Source of the DNA: Linyphia triangularis
Lineage: Eukaryota; Arthropoda; Arachnida; Araneae; Linyphiidae
DNA length: 64,000 nucleotides
Reading direction: 5' to 3'
Assembly: GCA_963978545.1 (NCBI GenBank)
Contig: OZ021728.1
Span: forward strand, 744,001 to 808,000
Shown here: positions 37,168-47,625 of the stretch, piece by piece
How positions within the stretch are numbered: position 1 is the stretch's first letter
Layout of the letters: each line of letters starts with the position of its first letter
Position numbers and translations under genes: made by a program
The notes under the pieces: model-generated
Told to the model about the DNA's origin: nothing
Database searches by the model: none
What the model saw: the letters and a program-made list of their open reading frames with translations, nothing else

Positions 37168-37843
37168 CTCTTTACTTTCAATTACCTATGGTAATGAAAG
37201 TATAGCTTTCGGTAAAAAATAAAATTCGATTTTTTTTTATGCATTTCTCCCCGTTTTGGAAAATTTTGGTGTCAAAAAAGTGGTATAGAAAAAATGTGTC
37301 TGTGGTCAGCATAACTCCCGAACAAATTGACCTATGATGCTCAAATTTGGTGTGCAGGTTGGCGATGGCACATGGACCTACCATTAAGGTTTTCGTCAAA
37401 ATCTCTCATGCGCATAAAGCCATTGAAAAAATCACGTTTTTCAGTAATTTCTAAAAAAATCCGGCTCTAATGATTTTGATCAAAATAGCTGTGGCAATGT
37501 CACTTAAGGTGTTCATTCTCGCCTTCGAAATTTCCATAAAAATGCGATAAAAGCGTAAAAAGTTGAAAAACGAGTGCCTTTAACCTAGAGTTCTCTACCC
37601 TGAGCATCGTCCATCTACGATTGATTTTTTTTTTTCTTTTCACGCTATCGAATAATTTCTCCAACTTGGCTTTTTTTTTTTTTTTTTTTGCTTTTATAAA
37701 AAATATTGCCAAAAATATCTCTTAACTGGCCATTTTTTTTTAAACGAGTAAAAATATAAAGACAGTAAATAATACCATAAAATTTAATGCAATGAACATT
37801 ATCATAGTGTAACTGAAAGTTGTACGATGTTCCACTTCTATAG
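37168..37843 (-). repeat. 670-bp family, copy 6, most complete, abuts the BTB exon
   Basis: It runs from CTTTCAATTACCTATGGTAA to ACGATGTTCCACTTCTATAG. Its end is directly followed by the pyrimidine tract and acceptor of the first BTB exon body (37888). Confidence 0.65.
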
Positions 37844-37901
37844 TTTTTTTTTTCTTCTTCTTTTTGAAAATTGGACCTTTTTCGCAGGATTGCCCATCGA
37901 A

Positions 37902-38137
37902 ATGTCCGTATCAGGTGACCTGAAGAGCCGGTTGTCCAACTTGTTGCTGACGGAATCGCTGAGCGACGTTGTCTTCCTTGTGGGAAAAGACGATGGCGCC
38001 CCCTGTCCTTGCCACAAACTGGTCCTCGCCCTGGGCAGCAAGGTGTTCGAGGCTATGCTTTACGGCAAAATGGCGGAGAAATGTGACGTCATCAGAGTGC
38101 CGGACTTAACGAGGGAGGGATTCATCATCATGCTAAG
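37902..38137 (+). CDS. BTB gene, coding exon A (N-terminal half of BTB domain)
   Basis: The exon body starts at 37888 after a pyrimidine tract and TTCGCAG; the ATG is at 37902. It ends ...CTAAG followed by GTGAGT at 38138, a strong donor, leaving two bases (AG) of a split Arg codon. It encodes residues 1-78 plus the split Arg79. Confidence 0.85.
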
Positions 38138-41100
38138 GTGAGTGGGGGGAAGGCAAACTAACTGATACCTGGGGCTTTTTAGGTACCCCATCGAATATCA
38201 TTTTGAATTTTTGTTATAGGATGTAGAGAAATACTATAGTTCAAGGCAACTTATCCAAACCTTATTAAATACGCTATAAGATGGATCTTTCCGTGTAAAA
38301 GATATAGTTCCCAGCAAATAGTAATATTGATGACCTGCTCATATAGTTTTGTGCTAAACTTAAATATATTTTTACGAATTTCTGTAAATATTTCGTAGTA
38401 TTGATTATGTAAATAGGAAAACTTAGGTACATTTCGCATAAGGGCAGTGCATGAGTTCGGTTGTCTTCGCTTTTCTGAAACGTGTCTACTAATGCTTGAA
38501 AACGAGTTTTCCAGAGATCATGCTGGGAAATGAGTTTTACAAGGAACAGGCCATTTAACATTATGATAATGGCAATCTCGCCAAATTGGCGAGATAGAGC
38601 CAAGTTGGGCGACTAATTTTTGTCGCCAAATTTGGCGATAAATCACCAAATATCGCCAGACTTGGTGACCATTTGGCGACATTTTCGGTCCCCATGTACA
38701 TGTATAGGGCTTTTCGACTACGATCTGGAAAGTCCTCCCAATTTCTATCTCAAGAAGATTCACGAAGGATTGACTTTCCTATATAAGCCCGGCCATGAGA
38801 GTCAGTGGAGAGTGACTGAGTAGAGTTACTGAGTTAGCTGTCTCTCAACGAGCATTCAGAGAGTTCCGAAAGTGAACTGTATTGCATTGTCTTTTGCAGC
38901 GATTTTAGCAGTTGTGTTGTCAAGTTTTTAACTGCTGTTTTGTGCTCTATTGTTGTGAAAAGAGCTGTATTGAGTCTACTAGAACGAGAAGTTCTAGAGT
39001 TGTAAAGGAATCTGTGAATAGTTATATCGGAATAAATTTCTGCAAGTTTTGATTTGCTTTGTCTTCAAGTCTTTCGAACCCATCCACGCAACAATATGTT
39101 GATAAAAAAAAGACGCTTTTAATTTTACTTGATACTTTACTTTTTCTAACCACGGTTATTATGAGAGTTTTAACGAATTATATAGCTTTACCAGAGCTAA
39201 ATCATGACGTCACTCACTTGGCTAGTCACTATTGGCTAACCCTGTATCTTCTTAGTTAAAGACGTCACGTGTAAAATTATTGCGCAGCCAATCAGCGCGT
39301 AGTAAAACAGGATCGCAGATCACTGTAGCGTATTGGATGAGTTCAGGATATATTGTCTTCCTCTTAACGAGTTTTCATTTAGGTACTTGTACTCCGACGA
39401 AGTTGTCCTGGCGAGCCAATCAGAGGCCTTCGAGACAGCCTACGTCGCCCAGAAGTACATGATAGACCCTCTCTTCAAGGCATGCGAAACCTACCTATTG
39501 CGCAACGCCACCCTCGATCCTCAATCCGTCATACCAGTCCTCGAAGAGGCCACTTTCCTGAACATGAAACATCTCCAAGGACGCTGCCTTCGCTACGTCT
39601 CCAGGAACGCCAGCGCAGTCTTCGCCGCCAAGTCACTCGCCAGCGCGACGCCAACTACTCTGTCTGACGTCCTGAGGCAAGTTCAGCTGTTTGTACCGGA
39701 CCAGTGTTTTAATTGGGAAATTTGTCAATCCTCTCCTTCAATTTAGCAACCATTCTATTGCGAAAGTAATGTTTACTAATAGTCCGAGAGGAGATTGCAA
39801 TTTTTGGACCCCATCGAACATCATTCTGAATTTTTTATAGAAATTGGAGAAAAGTGAGTAGATTACGAATCCACTGGTCTGCCGTGACAAAAATGGCCGA
39901 AACTGATCAATAATTGCCTTGGAATGAGTTGAACTAAAATCAGATTGCCAAATATGTCATAACTTGCCAAAATTAGAACAAACTCATTCGTCTGGCAACC
40001 CACTTCATTTTGATTTTAGTGAGAAAAAGCGCAAACGATTTCTCATCTTTGGCTCGGAAAACTTGTATCTTTTAAAAGTAAGCCAAATTGTCGACATCAG
40101 TTACGTTATCAGTGACGTAATGCTTATTGCCAACTTGGCTCCCTTTTAATAGATGCAAGTAGACCGTGGCCAGATGTCTGAATCGTCTGCAACCTTCTTA
40201 ATTGAAAATTAAAGAGTGAGGGTTACCAAATAAAAAAAAATGCTCATTATTTGGCAACTGCATTTAGTTCAACTTATTAAAAGTCGATTTTTGACCAGTT
40301 TCGGCCATTTTTGCCACGGCACACCAGTGGATTCGTAATCTCCTCACTTTTCTCTAATTTCTATAAAAATTCAGAATGATGTTCGATGGGGTCCAAAAAT
40401 TGCAGTTGCCTCTCAGTCTATAAGTTAAATAATATTATTTAAGAAGAAGTTCTAGTAAGTCCCTAAACTCGCTACGTTACAATCTTCAGCAGCACAGTGC
40501 ATTTAGAAACTACTTCGTAGAGTACATTTGGTGTGTAGGTACCAGAAAAATCCCTTAATCGAAATGGCATAAATTGCTTCCACTTAATGTGTAGCTACTA
40601 TAAACGAAAATTAAAGTATTATTGCAGAGGGAGCCAGTGCATATACATTGACGTAAGGTTTTCAAATATAAAATAAAATATATTAGACGTTATTTTCAAC
40701 GTTTTAATTTATGTCATTTCATGCAGTGATCGTACCTACTCACCAAATGTCAAGAAGGTTTTAGAGAGAGTAGTTTCTAAAATGCAATGGGTAACATAGT
40801 AGACTGAGAGGCAATTTTTGGACCCCATCGAACATCATTCTGAATTTTTTTTTTATAGAAGAAAAGTGAGTAGATTACGAATCCACTGGTCTGCCGTGGC
40901 AAAAATGGCCGAAACTGGTCAAAAATCGACTTTTAATAAGTTGAACTAAATGCAGTTGCCAAATAATGAGCATTTTTTTTTATTTGGTAACCCTCACTCT
41001 TTAATTTTCAATTAAGAAGGTTGCAGACGATTCAGACATCTGGCCACGGTCTTCTTGCATCTATTAAAAGGGGGCCAAGTTGGCAAAAAATATTACGTCA

Positions 41101-44100
41101 CTGATGACGTAACTGATGTCGCCAATTTGGCTTACTTTTAAAAGATATAAGTTTTCCGAGCCAAAGATCAGAAATCGTTTGCGCTTTTTCTCATTGAAAA
41201 TCAAAATGAAGTGGGTTGCCAGACGAATAAGTTTGTTCTATTTTTGGCAAGTTATGACATATTTGGCAATCGGATTTTAGTTCAACTCATTCCAAATCGA
41301 TTATTGATCAGTTTCGGCCATTTTTGCCACGGCAGACCAGTGGATTCGTAATCTACTCACTTTTCTCCATTTTCTATAAAAAAAAATTCAGAATGATGTT
41401 CGATGGGGTCCAAAAATTGCAGTCGCCTCTCGGACTAATAGGGAATGATCTTTCCTCTTAAAACAGGAAAAAAAATGCTCTCACCATTTCGCTCTTTTGA
41501 CAGGCTGGACTTGATGGACGTCGAGTCCGAAGTGCGGGTGATCGAGGCTGTGTGGCTGTGGGGGGAGGAGAGGTGTCGGGAGCTGGACTTGGAACGTTCT
41601 GCTGAGAATGTCAGGGACCTGACGAGGAACTTTCTGACGCATGTCCGATTTCTGTCGCTGGAGAGGAAGGTTCTGGAAGAGGCCCTGGAGAGATTTCCGC
41701 TGCTGGACGACGAGGAAGTGTTAGCTGTCTTGTGGAGCAGGGCGATGCCGAGGACACGAGTAGCGAAGGTGCCGGAAGGACTGTGCGATATATCAAGAAC
41801 GAGGCAAGGCATTTCATTCTTATACTTGACCAAACGGTATAGTGGTTAGCTTCTAGACCGCGAGGTTCCGAGTCCCGTGTAAGGGCATGGGTGTTTGTAT
41901 GTTGGCTTGTCTAATGTTTCGGCGCGCCTTCCTGTTGCTGACGGATAATCTGAAAAACAACCAACCAACCATTCTTATACTGTCTGATACAAAAAGCCCG
42001 ATTGACTCGAGGGCACTCGGACTTAACGGGGCAACTCCGGGAACCAGTTCCTAGACATTCCGGGTTAGCAGAAAGCTGGCTTGGATTCAATAGGAATTTG
42101 CAATTAAACTGTAAATAATTAAGTTTCGATCGACTAATTCATTAAACAGACGCTCTAAAGCTTGGCATCCACTATCGCTAAGCAGATCAGAGTGGATTAG
42201 ATTAGAGCCAATAAAGCTTGGCGTCTACTATCGTTGAGCAAAGCAGAGCGGATTACGCTGCCAACGTCTACTGTAGCACGAGGCTCGTGATACAATGGAC
42301 GTTGACAGATTTGCAATTGGCTCTAATTCACTCCGCTCTGCTTTGCTATACTCTGCTCAGCGATAGAGGACGCCAAGCTTACAAGGCTGTCAGCGTCCAT
42401 TGTAGCTCGAGGCTTGTGCTATAGTAGACATTGGCAGCCTTGTAACTGGCTCTAATCCACTCCTCTCTGATTTATTGGTTTTAGACGTGTTGACATATAT
42501 TTTGATTTAGTTAAAACTGTAGTTTTTATTTATTATAATGGCTCTCAATGATAAAATCTTGACGAAATCGCGGTGAAAAGAACTGATTTTGGTTGGCAGA
42601 GTAGCGAATAACCGGCCCTAGGATGTCACGTGCCTCTCGTGCAGCATCTCTGCCTATTCGAGAATTCATTCTCATATAAAACTACAAATTTAGCAGCATG
42701 CGAAATATATTAAATGAAAGGTTTTGTCCTGACAAATTCATGTGCTGTAAAATTCAGTCGGAAAGTACACTAAAGTGTGACAGAAATTCAATTTGAAATT
42801 CGTTAAGAGAAAGTCCCAGTGAGGATCATTCCCTGTCTTACAATCTTCTAGCGCATTTAGAAACTACTTAGCCTTCCAATTCAGAGAGTAGGTACGGAAA
42901 AGATCATTGAATGAAATGACATAAATTGTGGAGCTACTACACATGCATTGATGTAAGGATTTCAAATATAAAATAAAATATATTAGACGCTATTTTCTAG
43001 TTTCCAATTTATGTCATTTCATTAAGTGATAATGTTCGTACTTACTCATCATATTTCAAGGTTTTCTACAAAGTAGTTTCTAAATGCACTGGGCTGGAAG
43101 ATTGTAATGATCCATACTAGGACTCTTTACTTAAGCCTAAATTGTTACAAACCGGTATCATAATTCAGTTGAAAGACATCGAAAAAGTTTATGAAATTGG
43201 ATAAAATTCATTCTGATATTCCAACCGGTAGGATTCTTGAGTTGTAACTCTGTTACAATCTTGGGTCTAATTAGATACATGTATCGAATTACAATTTGGA
43301 ATTTTTCGCACCAAATCGCTAGTTTTACGAAAGTTTCGCTTACAAGAACCCGAATTGGCAGGAATTTGTTATCATATATGCTGTGAAGCTAAATATTGGG
43401 AGACTTCAGTCGCTAAATGTCAAATTGGTGTCTAGAACTCGTGTTCAACGTTAAAAACGTCTCAATAAACTTTTAATGACGATAGACTTTGCAAACGAAA
43501 CTTATATTAAGAACACCAATGTAATGTTTTTAAAACAAGTCGGATTTCACAAACGTAACTTTAAAATAGTAAGAGCTTTATTATGCAGAGCCACAGCTCA
43601 GTTGTTTAGACAAACCATTCGAAGTGAAACATGCAATCCTATGGAGCTTATTGTCACTGCAGTGGCCATCCCGAGTGTGGAGAACGCAGGAGTGGCTCCG
43701 TATAATGAGGACCTAACTGGAGTTTTTCCAGCGTATATTCACGCACAAGCAAAATCGAAATTAACATAAAGGATTAAAAAAAATATCGATATTCACCTCA
43801 AGTGTATAAAGTTAAAAAATAAAATGTTGTTTGCACTTTTAAAAGGACTTTTTAATCTGTCGCTTGTCTGGTTTTGCTTATTCCCATCCAATAAACAAAT
43901 CTTATCAATCGTTTTATATTTCAGATCCGTGGCCAACTGCTCTCGCGTAGAGCTTCCCACCGAATACCGTTACGACGGTAGCCTCACCGTCTTCTCCATC
44001 CAGAAGCACGAGACGACCGTCCAGATCACCGTCACCGGTCCCCAGGTCACCATCATCGGCTTCGTGTTGACCTACAAGCCCATACCCTGCTACTCGCCCC

Positions 44101-44420
44101 TCCACAGATCGCTCGACTTCGCGCTCCGAATCGGAAACGACTCAACTCGCCTGCAGTCGAGAGCGAAGTTCTTCCGGAAAGACGACGATGACGCATTCGA
44201 AAGGATGGAGCAGGAGCTGCTTCTGGAAGACTACGTCGTCGTCTCTGAGGGGGAGACTGCGAGATTACGAGTCCAGATGGCTGGCGAAGGGATTAGGCTC
44301 ATGCAGTGCGTGGAGAGGGAGTTCTCGTGCCGATGTGGCGAGGCGATTGTCAAGTTTCGGTTCGATGAGGTCGAAAGGGTGCTTTTCCCCTTCAAGGAGC
44401 TGATGTGCGTGGTGCAGTGA
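37902..44420 (+). CDS. BTB-BACK-PHR-like protein (BTBD1/2/3/6 class), four coding exons, complete to stop
   Basis: Joining 37902-38137, 39383-39676, 41504-41803 and 43925-44420 gives an uninterrupted 441-residue frame; every junction splits an AGG or AGA codon. Residues about 12-115 form a BTB/POZ domain, with the SDVVFLVG strand at 21-28, CHKLVLALGSKVFEAMLYG at 37-55 and YLYSDEV at 80-86. Residues about 120-240 look like a BACK domain (VIEAVWLWGEERC, then ALERFPLLDDEEV). Residues 278-441 are a beta-rich C-terminal part that sits where the PHR domain of BTBD proteins lies but is diverged. In known families such proteins are Cul3 ubiquitin-ligase adaptors; that role here is inferred. The length is slightly short for BTBD6-type proteins. 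The start used is the first in-exon ATG (37902), 15 bases after an acceptor at 37886-37887, so at least one 5' exon lies upstream. Exons are clearly GC-richer than the introns. Confidence 0.87.
38370..39093 (+). mobile_element. Solo LTR, copy 7, inside intron 1 of the BTB gene
   Basis: It starts TTTTACG (mutated end), ends CACGCAACA, and is flanked by ATAT at 38366-38369 and 39094-39097. It lies in the sense orientation of the gene, so its TATATAAG (about 38780) and AATAAA could in principle act as an intronic promoter or poly(A) site. Confidence 0.83.
39383..39676 (+). CDS. BTB gene, coding exon B (end of BTB, start of BACK)
   Basis: The acceptor is CATTTAG at 39376-39382 and the first base completes AGG. 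It encodes YLYSDEVVLASQSEAFETAY onward to LSDVL (residues 79-176). It ends ...CTGAG followed by GCAAGT at 39677, the classic GC-type donor. No GT donor nearby keeps the frame with exon C. Confidence 0.87.
39780..40422. mobile_element. Foldback family CCGAGAGG, copy 1, BTB intron 2
   Basis: Ends TAGTCCGAGAGGAGATTGCA and (reversed) TAGACTGAGAGGCAACTGCA, inverted for about 135 bases (GGACCCCATCGAACATCATT). The middle is unique. No coding capacity. Confidence 0.78.
40441..40799. mobile_element. CTAGTAAGGATC foldback family, copy 3, between the two inverted copies in BTB intron 2
   Basis: TTCTAGTAAGTCCCTAAACT at the left and AGTAGTTTCTAAAATGCAAT at the right, with the paired TAGGTACCAGAAAAATC / GATCGTACCTACTCACC blocks. 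Confidence 0.65.
40800..41437. mobile_element. Foldback family CCGAGAGG, copy 2, opposite orientation
   Basis: It is the reverse complement of copy 1 along its whole length, 377 bases downstream in the same intron and ending 66 bases before exon C. Confidence 0.78.
41504..41803 (+). CDS. BTB gene, coding exon C (BACK domain)
   Basis: The acceptor is TTTTGACAG ending at 41503; the first G completes AGG. It encodes LDLMDVESEVRVIEAVWLWG onward through VPEGLCDISRT. It ends ...ACGAG followed by GCAAGG at 41804, again a GC-type donor; the phase-2 end joins AG to the A of exon D to give Arg. A tRNA-derived SINE begins only 23 bases downstream. Confidence 0.82.
41827..41969 (+). mobile_element. tRNA-derived SINE, copy 4, internally deleted, in BTB intron 3
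   Basis: It keeps the A box, a damaged B region (GGTTCCGAGTCCCG), a shortened body and the CAACC tail. The 12-bp target duplication CATTCTTATACT is at 41815-41826 and 41970-41981. It lies 23 bases past the GC donor of exon C, in sense. Confidence 0.85.
42160..42475. repeat. Compound nested hairpin, BTB intron 3
   Basis: Two segments (AGCTTGGCGTCTACTATCGT and ACGCTGCCAACGTCTACTGT) recur in inverted form downstream (CGATAGAGGACGCCAAGCTT, TAGTAGACATTGGCAGCCTT). The centre around TAGCACGAGGCTCGTGATAC is itself a hairpin. Confidence 0.65.
42815..43130. mobile_element. CTAGTAAGGATC foldback family, copy 4, BTB intron 3
   Basis: CAGTGAGGATCATTCCCTGT at the left and AATGATCCATACTAGGACTC at the right; both ATGACATAAATTG and its mirror are present. 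Confidence 0.65.
43735..43776 (-). mobile_element. AAATCCTTTATAT element, terminal fragment in BTB intron 3
   Basis: GCAAAATCGAAATTAACATA followed by AAGGATTAAAA matches the terminal 30-40 bases of the family in reverse. It lies 150 bases before the last BTB exon. Confidence 0.45.
43925..44420 (+). CDS. BTB gene, last coding exon (PHR-like C-terminal part)
   Basis: The acceptor is TATATTTCAG ending at 43924. It encodes SVANCSRVELPTEYRYDG onward and finishes ELMCVVQ then TGA at 44418-44420. The beta-strand-like alternation (VQITVTGPQVTIIGFVLTY) and the strongly GC-rich composition against AT-rich flanks support a coding exon. The acidic stretch RKDDDDAFERMEQELLLED is a probable surface loop. 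Similarity to canonical PHR domains is weak by eye. Confidence 0.85.
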
Positions 44421-44429
44421 ATGCCAACC

Positions 44430-45340
44430 TAGTCTTGTATTTTCTCCAGTGACAGATCGTCGAAAAGTCCTTTTTTAATGAACTGATGTCAATGAAATTC
44501 CAAGTTGAGGGACAGATGAATGAGAAAGTGTTCCGAAACAGAAAGACCTTTTTATGAACCGTGATGTGAAAATGTTTCAAAAGAGAAGGAAGGTTGAAAA
44601 GTTCCTTCAATAGCGATGGAACTGCAACTTGAGGAACTATTTTCATTTGGAATGTGAAAGTGTTCAAAAAAGGAAATAAGGTCGAAAATTCGTTTCAATG
44701 AAGTGATGGTAAAGAAATTGCAACTAGAGAAAACTTCCAATTGAATGCGAGAAGGATGTGAAAGATGGTCGAAAAGCACTTTTTATGAAATATGTTAATG
44801 AAATTCCAAATTTTGGGATCACTTCCAGATGAATGTAGAAATGTTCTAAAAAGAGAAGTAAAGTTCTTTCAATAGCAATGGAATTGCAACTCGAGGACTC
44901 ATTGGAATGTGAAACTGTTCCAAACGGGAAATAAGGTCGAAACGACCTTTCAAGAACTGATGGTCAAGGAATTGAAACTTGAAGAATCACTATCAGTTGA
45001 ATGCGAGAAAGAATCAAAAAGTCGTTTTTATAAACCAATGTCAATGAAATTCAAAGTTGAGGAGCCATTTCAAAATGAATGTAAAAATGTTCCAAAAGAA
45101 AAGATCGAAAAGTTCTTTCAATAGCAATGGAGGACTTGCAACTTGAGGAACCAATTTCATTAAGATAGAAAAGTCATTTCAGTGAAGTGATGATAAAAGA
45201 AATTGTGACTTGAGAAACCATTTTATTGGAATGTGAAATTGTTCCAAAAGTGAAATAAGGTAGAGAAGCATTTTCAATGAACTGATTTGGCAATGAAATT
45301 GCAACTCAAGCCTTAAAATCACTTTATTCTACATTGGCGT
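44430..45340 (+). repeat. Degenerate tandem array with ~250-bp higher-order period, after the BTB stop
   Basis: Three related monomers recur in a fixed order. A: TGTCAATGAAATTCCAAGTT at 44486, 44793 and 45038. B: ATAGCAATGGAATTGCAACT at 44610, 44872 and 45121. C: GATGGTCAAGGAATTGAAAC-like at 44703, 44962 and 45187. No monomer keeps an open frame throughout. Confidence 0.7.
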
Positions 45341-45970
45341 ATAGTAATGTGGCTTTTCCAAACCAATGCTAACAATTTTGAGCCAAGAGGTGAACGATAT
45401 TTTGTAAGTGTAATATTTTAAAATACATTATGTGTAACAGACATCACAATTATTGGAAAAATAAGGTATTTAATTCTAAGAAAGAAAATGATTTGAAAGT
45501 GCGACATAGATTTGAAATTTTAATCTTGTCATCATAGATGAAATATTAAAAATAATAAAAATCTACACCATATAATTAATTTGAAATATATTTAAGATGA
45601 GAAAATCACTGAGTTTGTATCAGTCAAAATCTTAAATCTGTTTAAGAAAAAAAATATTTCAGATTTTTAAATGTATCGTAACCTTTTCATTTCTTATAAA
45701 AATATCAAACATACATTAAAAAATCTTCGTCCAGTAAATTACACTAAAAAGAGGACTAAGCTTTGGACGATTACTGCAAACAGTACCCATTTTGTAAAAA
45801 AAAGGCACTATAATTAAAATATTGCTAAATATATTTTTTATTGTAACTAATTTTTTATTAAATTGTATCAATATTTTGAGACTTTCTTTTTTATTCAAGG
45901 GAATAAAATTTGTTGACTAATTTTTGTTCAAATTTGACAGTTCTGTGTCCATATTTACCATCTCCAATAT
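45340..45970. other. Intergenic, nothing identified
   Basis: AT-rich sequence after the tandem array; contains the AATAAA words at 45554 and 45903 but no gene or repeat family I recognise. Confidence 0.5.
45554..45559 (+). promoter_or_regulatory. First canonical AATAAA after the BTB stop codon
   Basis: AATAAA occurs about 1.1 kb after the stop at 44420; I saw no earlier canonical signal. If used, the 3' UTR would consist largely of the tandem repeat at 44430-45340. A second AATAAA is at 45903-45908. Confidence 0.3.
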
Positions 45971-45980
45971 CAATGTGACA

Positions 45981-46164
45981 CGGGTTGATTGTATTCAGAT
46001 TATCTGGCGCCGTCAGTAACACGAGGGCTATAATGCGCCAAAACATTCGTCATTAGACAAGCCAACATACATTTACAAACACTCACGATGCCCAACACGG
46101 GACTCGAACCCGCAACCTCGTGGTCTAGAAGCTAGCATGCTAACCACTAAACCGTTTGGTCGGC
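45981..46164 (-). mobile_element. tRNA-derived SINE, copy 5
   Basis: Reverse orientation, from a tail remnant to CGTTTGGTCGGC. Target duplication CAATGTGACA is at 45971-45980 and 46165-46174. It lies between the two genes. Confidence 0.85.
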
Positions 46165-46614
46165 CAATGTGACATGAGATAATATTACTTGGTGGACAAG
46201 GAAAAGAATTCGAGCGTGTGCCATCGAATCCGAAGGAATTTAATTTTTTCAAATAATTTCAGTTTGTGTAATCTTTTCAGGCTTGTCACGACAATTTATA
46301 GGAATGAAAGTTAGGATACTGCGAGATAGACCAAAAAGGGGGGGGGGGGGGGAAGGGAAGGGTGTGGTGAGTTAAAATCTGAAATTTCATTTTTGACTCC
46401 ATATAAGAACCACCCTTATATATATACTAGTAGGCCTGCATACTTAAGGTTGCTAAGACAAATTACTTTTTTACCGGGATTTTCAGATGAGATGTAATGA
46501 AACTGGATACGGAAAACAGAACTTAGCACTGCTCGTGTAGTTGATCGACCAGGTGATAAATCATATCCATCAAAGAGCAACTTTATAAAGTTCTATTTAT
46601 AAGCAAAACTATAA

Positions 46615-46800
46615 AAAATCCTTCCCTATACTCATCATGTTACAATCTTGTAGGCCGGGAAGTTTCCATTCCGGAAGACCATTAAGAAACAACTTTCTAC
46701 AAAACCTTTTTGATATTGGACGAGTAGGTACGATCATTTAATGAAACAACATATATTGTTTTCATTTAATGCTTATCAACTATAAATGAAGATTAAAATA
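46615..46800. mobile_element. CTAGTAAGGATC foldback family, left half
   Basis: AATCCTTCCCTATACTCATC, then AACAACTTTCTACAAAACC and GACGAGTAGGTACGATCATT. Confidence 0.5.
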
Positions 46801-46837
46801 CCAAAAGACTAGAATATCAAAATAAAAAGTCCACCAT

Positions 46838-47005
46838 AAGGCTGTGTGGTAAGATCTCGGGCCTCACATAACATATTAAAGGTGCTGGGTTTGAATCCCG
46901 GGTTAGGCATGAATGTTTGTTGTGGTTCGGAATCCACGTTCAGCTGCAAGTCCCGGTCTGATTAGCTGTCATTGCGCATAAAAATAGGTCGTTGAGCGTA
47001 CAAAC
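46838..47005 (+). mobile_element. Second tRNA-like SINE family, copy 1
   Basis: The head AAGGCTGTGTGGTAAGATC and the B box GGGTTTGAATCCCGGGTTA are tRNA-like. The body TGTGGTTCGGAATCCACGTT is shared with the fragment at 27862. Confidence 0.6.
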
Positions 47006-47114
47006 CAACCCTAATAAAAATTAGTAACTTTGATTTTCAAACAAATAACAATTGTTCGTCAGAAGTGGAGGTCTTTCAATTCTATTGTTTTGTATAAAGA
47101 GAGAATAAAAACAA

Positions 47115-47625
47115 AGTTTTCAACATAAATCCTTTGGAAGCAGTTTTCATATTCACAGCACCGATTCTGTAAACAGCGTGCGCTTGGCATGTGATTTGAA
47201 ATATCAGCAAAATGTGAGGCAAACTACGTTTCAAAATATATTTATTAAAATGAACGTGAATTTATGTACTCACATAAAATAACTTTTATCTATTCTGATT
47301 AAAACAATTTTATTATTTATTTATTAAAACAATTTTGGAAACAAGAAAGCGTTTCTTCAATGGCCAGTTAAATGCGATTCTAGCGCAATTGGATGACAGC
47401 AATTTGGCTTATTAGTATTCCGTAAAAGTGACCTTTTAGTTACAGTTACAGTCCCAAAATTTGATAGAATTGCATTGTCATCAATATCGAATCTATCTAC
47501 CAAGTTTCAGCATGATTGGATGACGTCAAGAAGGTTAATTAAGCAAGCCGCAGATTTGCCCGCTATCGACAAACCCACAAACATGCACACAAAATCGAAG
47601 TTAATATAAAGGATTTAAAAAGGGA
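47115..47625 (-). mobile_element. AAATCCTTTATAT element, full length
   Basis: It runs from CATAAATCCTTTGGAAGCAG to GAAGTTAATATAAAGGATTT. It is one of the two best copies for defining the family's ends and for locating insertions in other copies. Confidence 0.75.

Noticed and set aside
37827..37901. Extending the BTB protein upstream to the ATG at 37827
   Set aside because: That stretch is repeat end plus pyrimidine tract and the acceptor TTCGCAG; it is intron, not coding.
39681..39686. GT donor alternative for BTB exon B
   Set aside because: GTTCAG is a weak donor and would give a phase that shifts the frame of exon C.
41767..41772. GT donor alternative for BTB exon C
   Set aside because: GTGCCG would end the exon in phase 0, whereas the last exon needs two bases carried over.
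43476..43769. 97-codon frame just before the last BTB exon
   Set aside because: It partly covers a MITE end fragment and has no AG/GT edges in a phase compatible with exons C and D.
29636..46164. tRNA genes
   Set aside because: Pol III box pairs exist but belong to SINE heads with long non-tRNA bodies, CAAC tails and target duplications; no well-folded tRNA seen.
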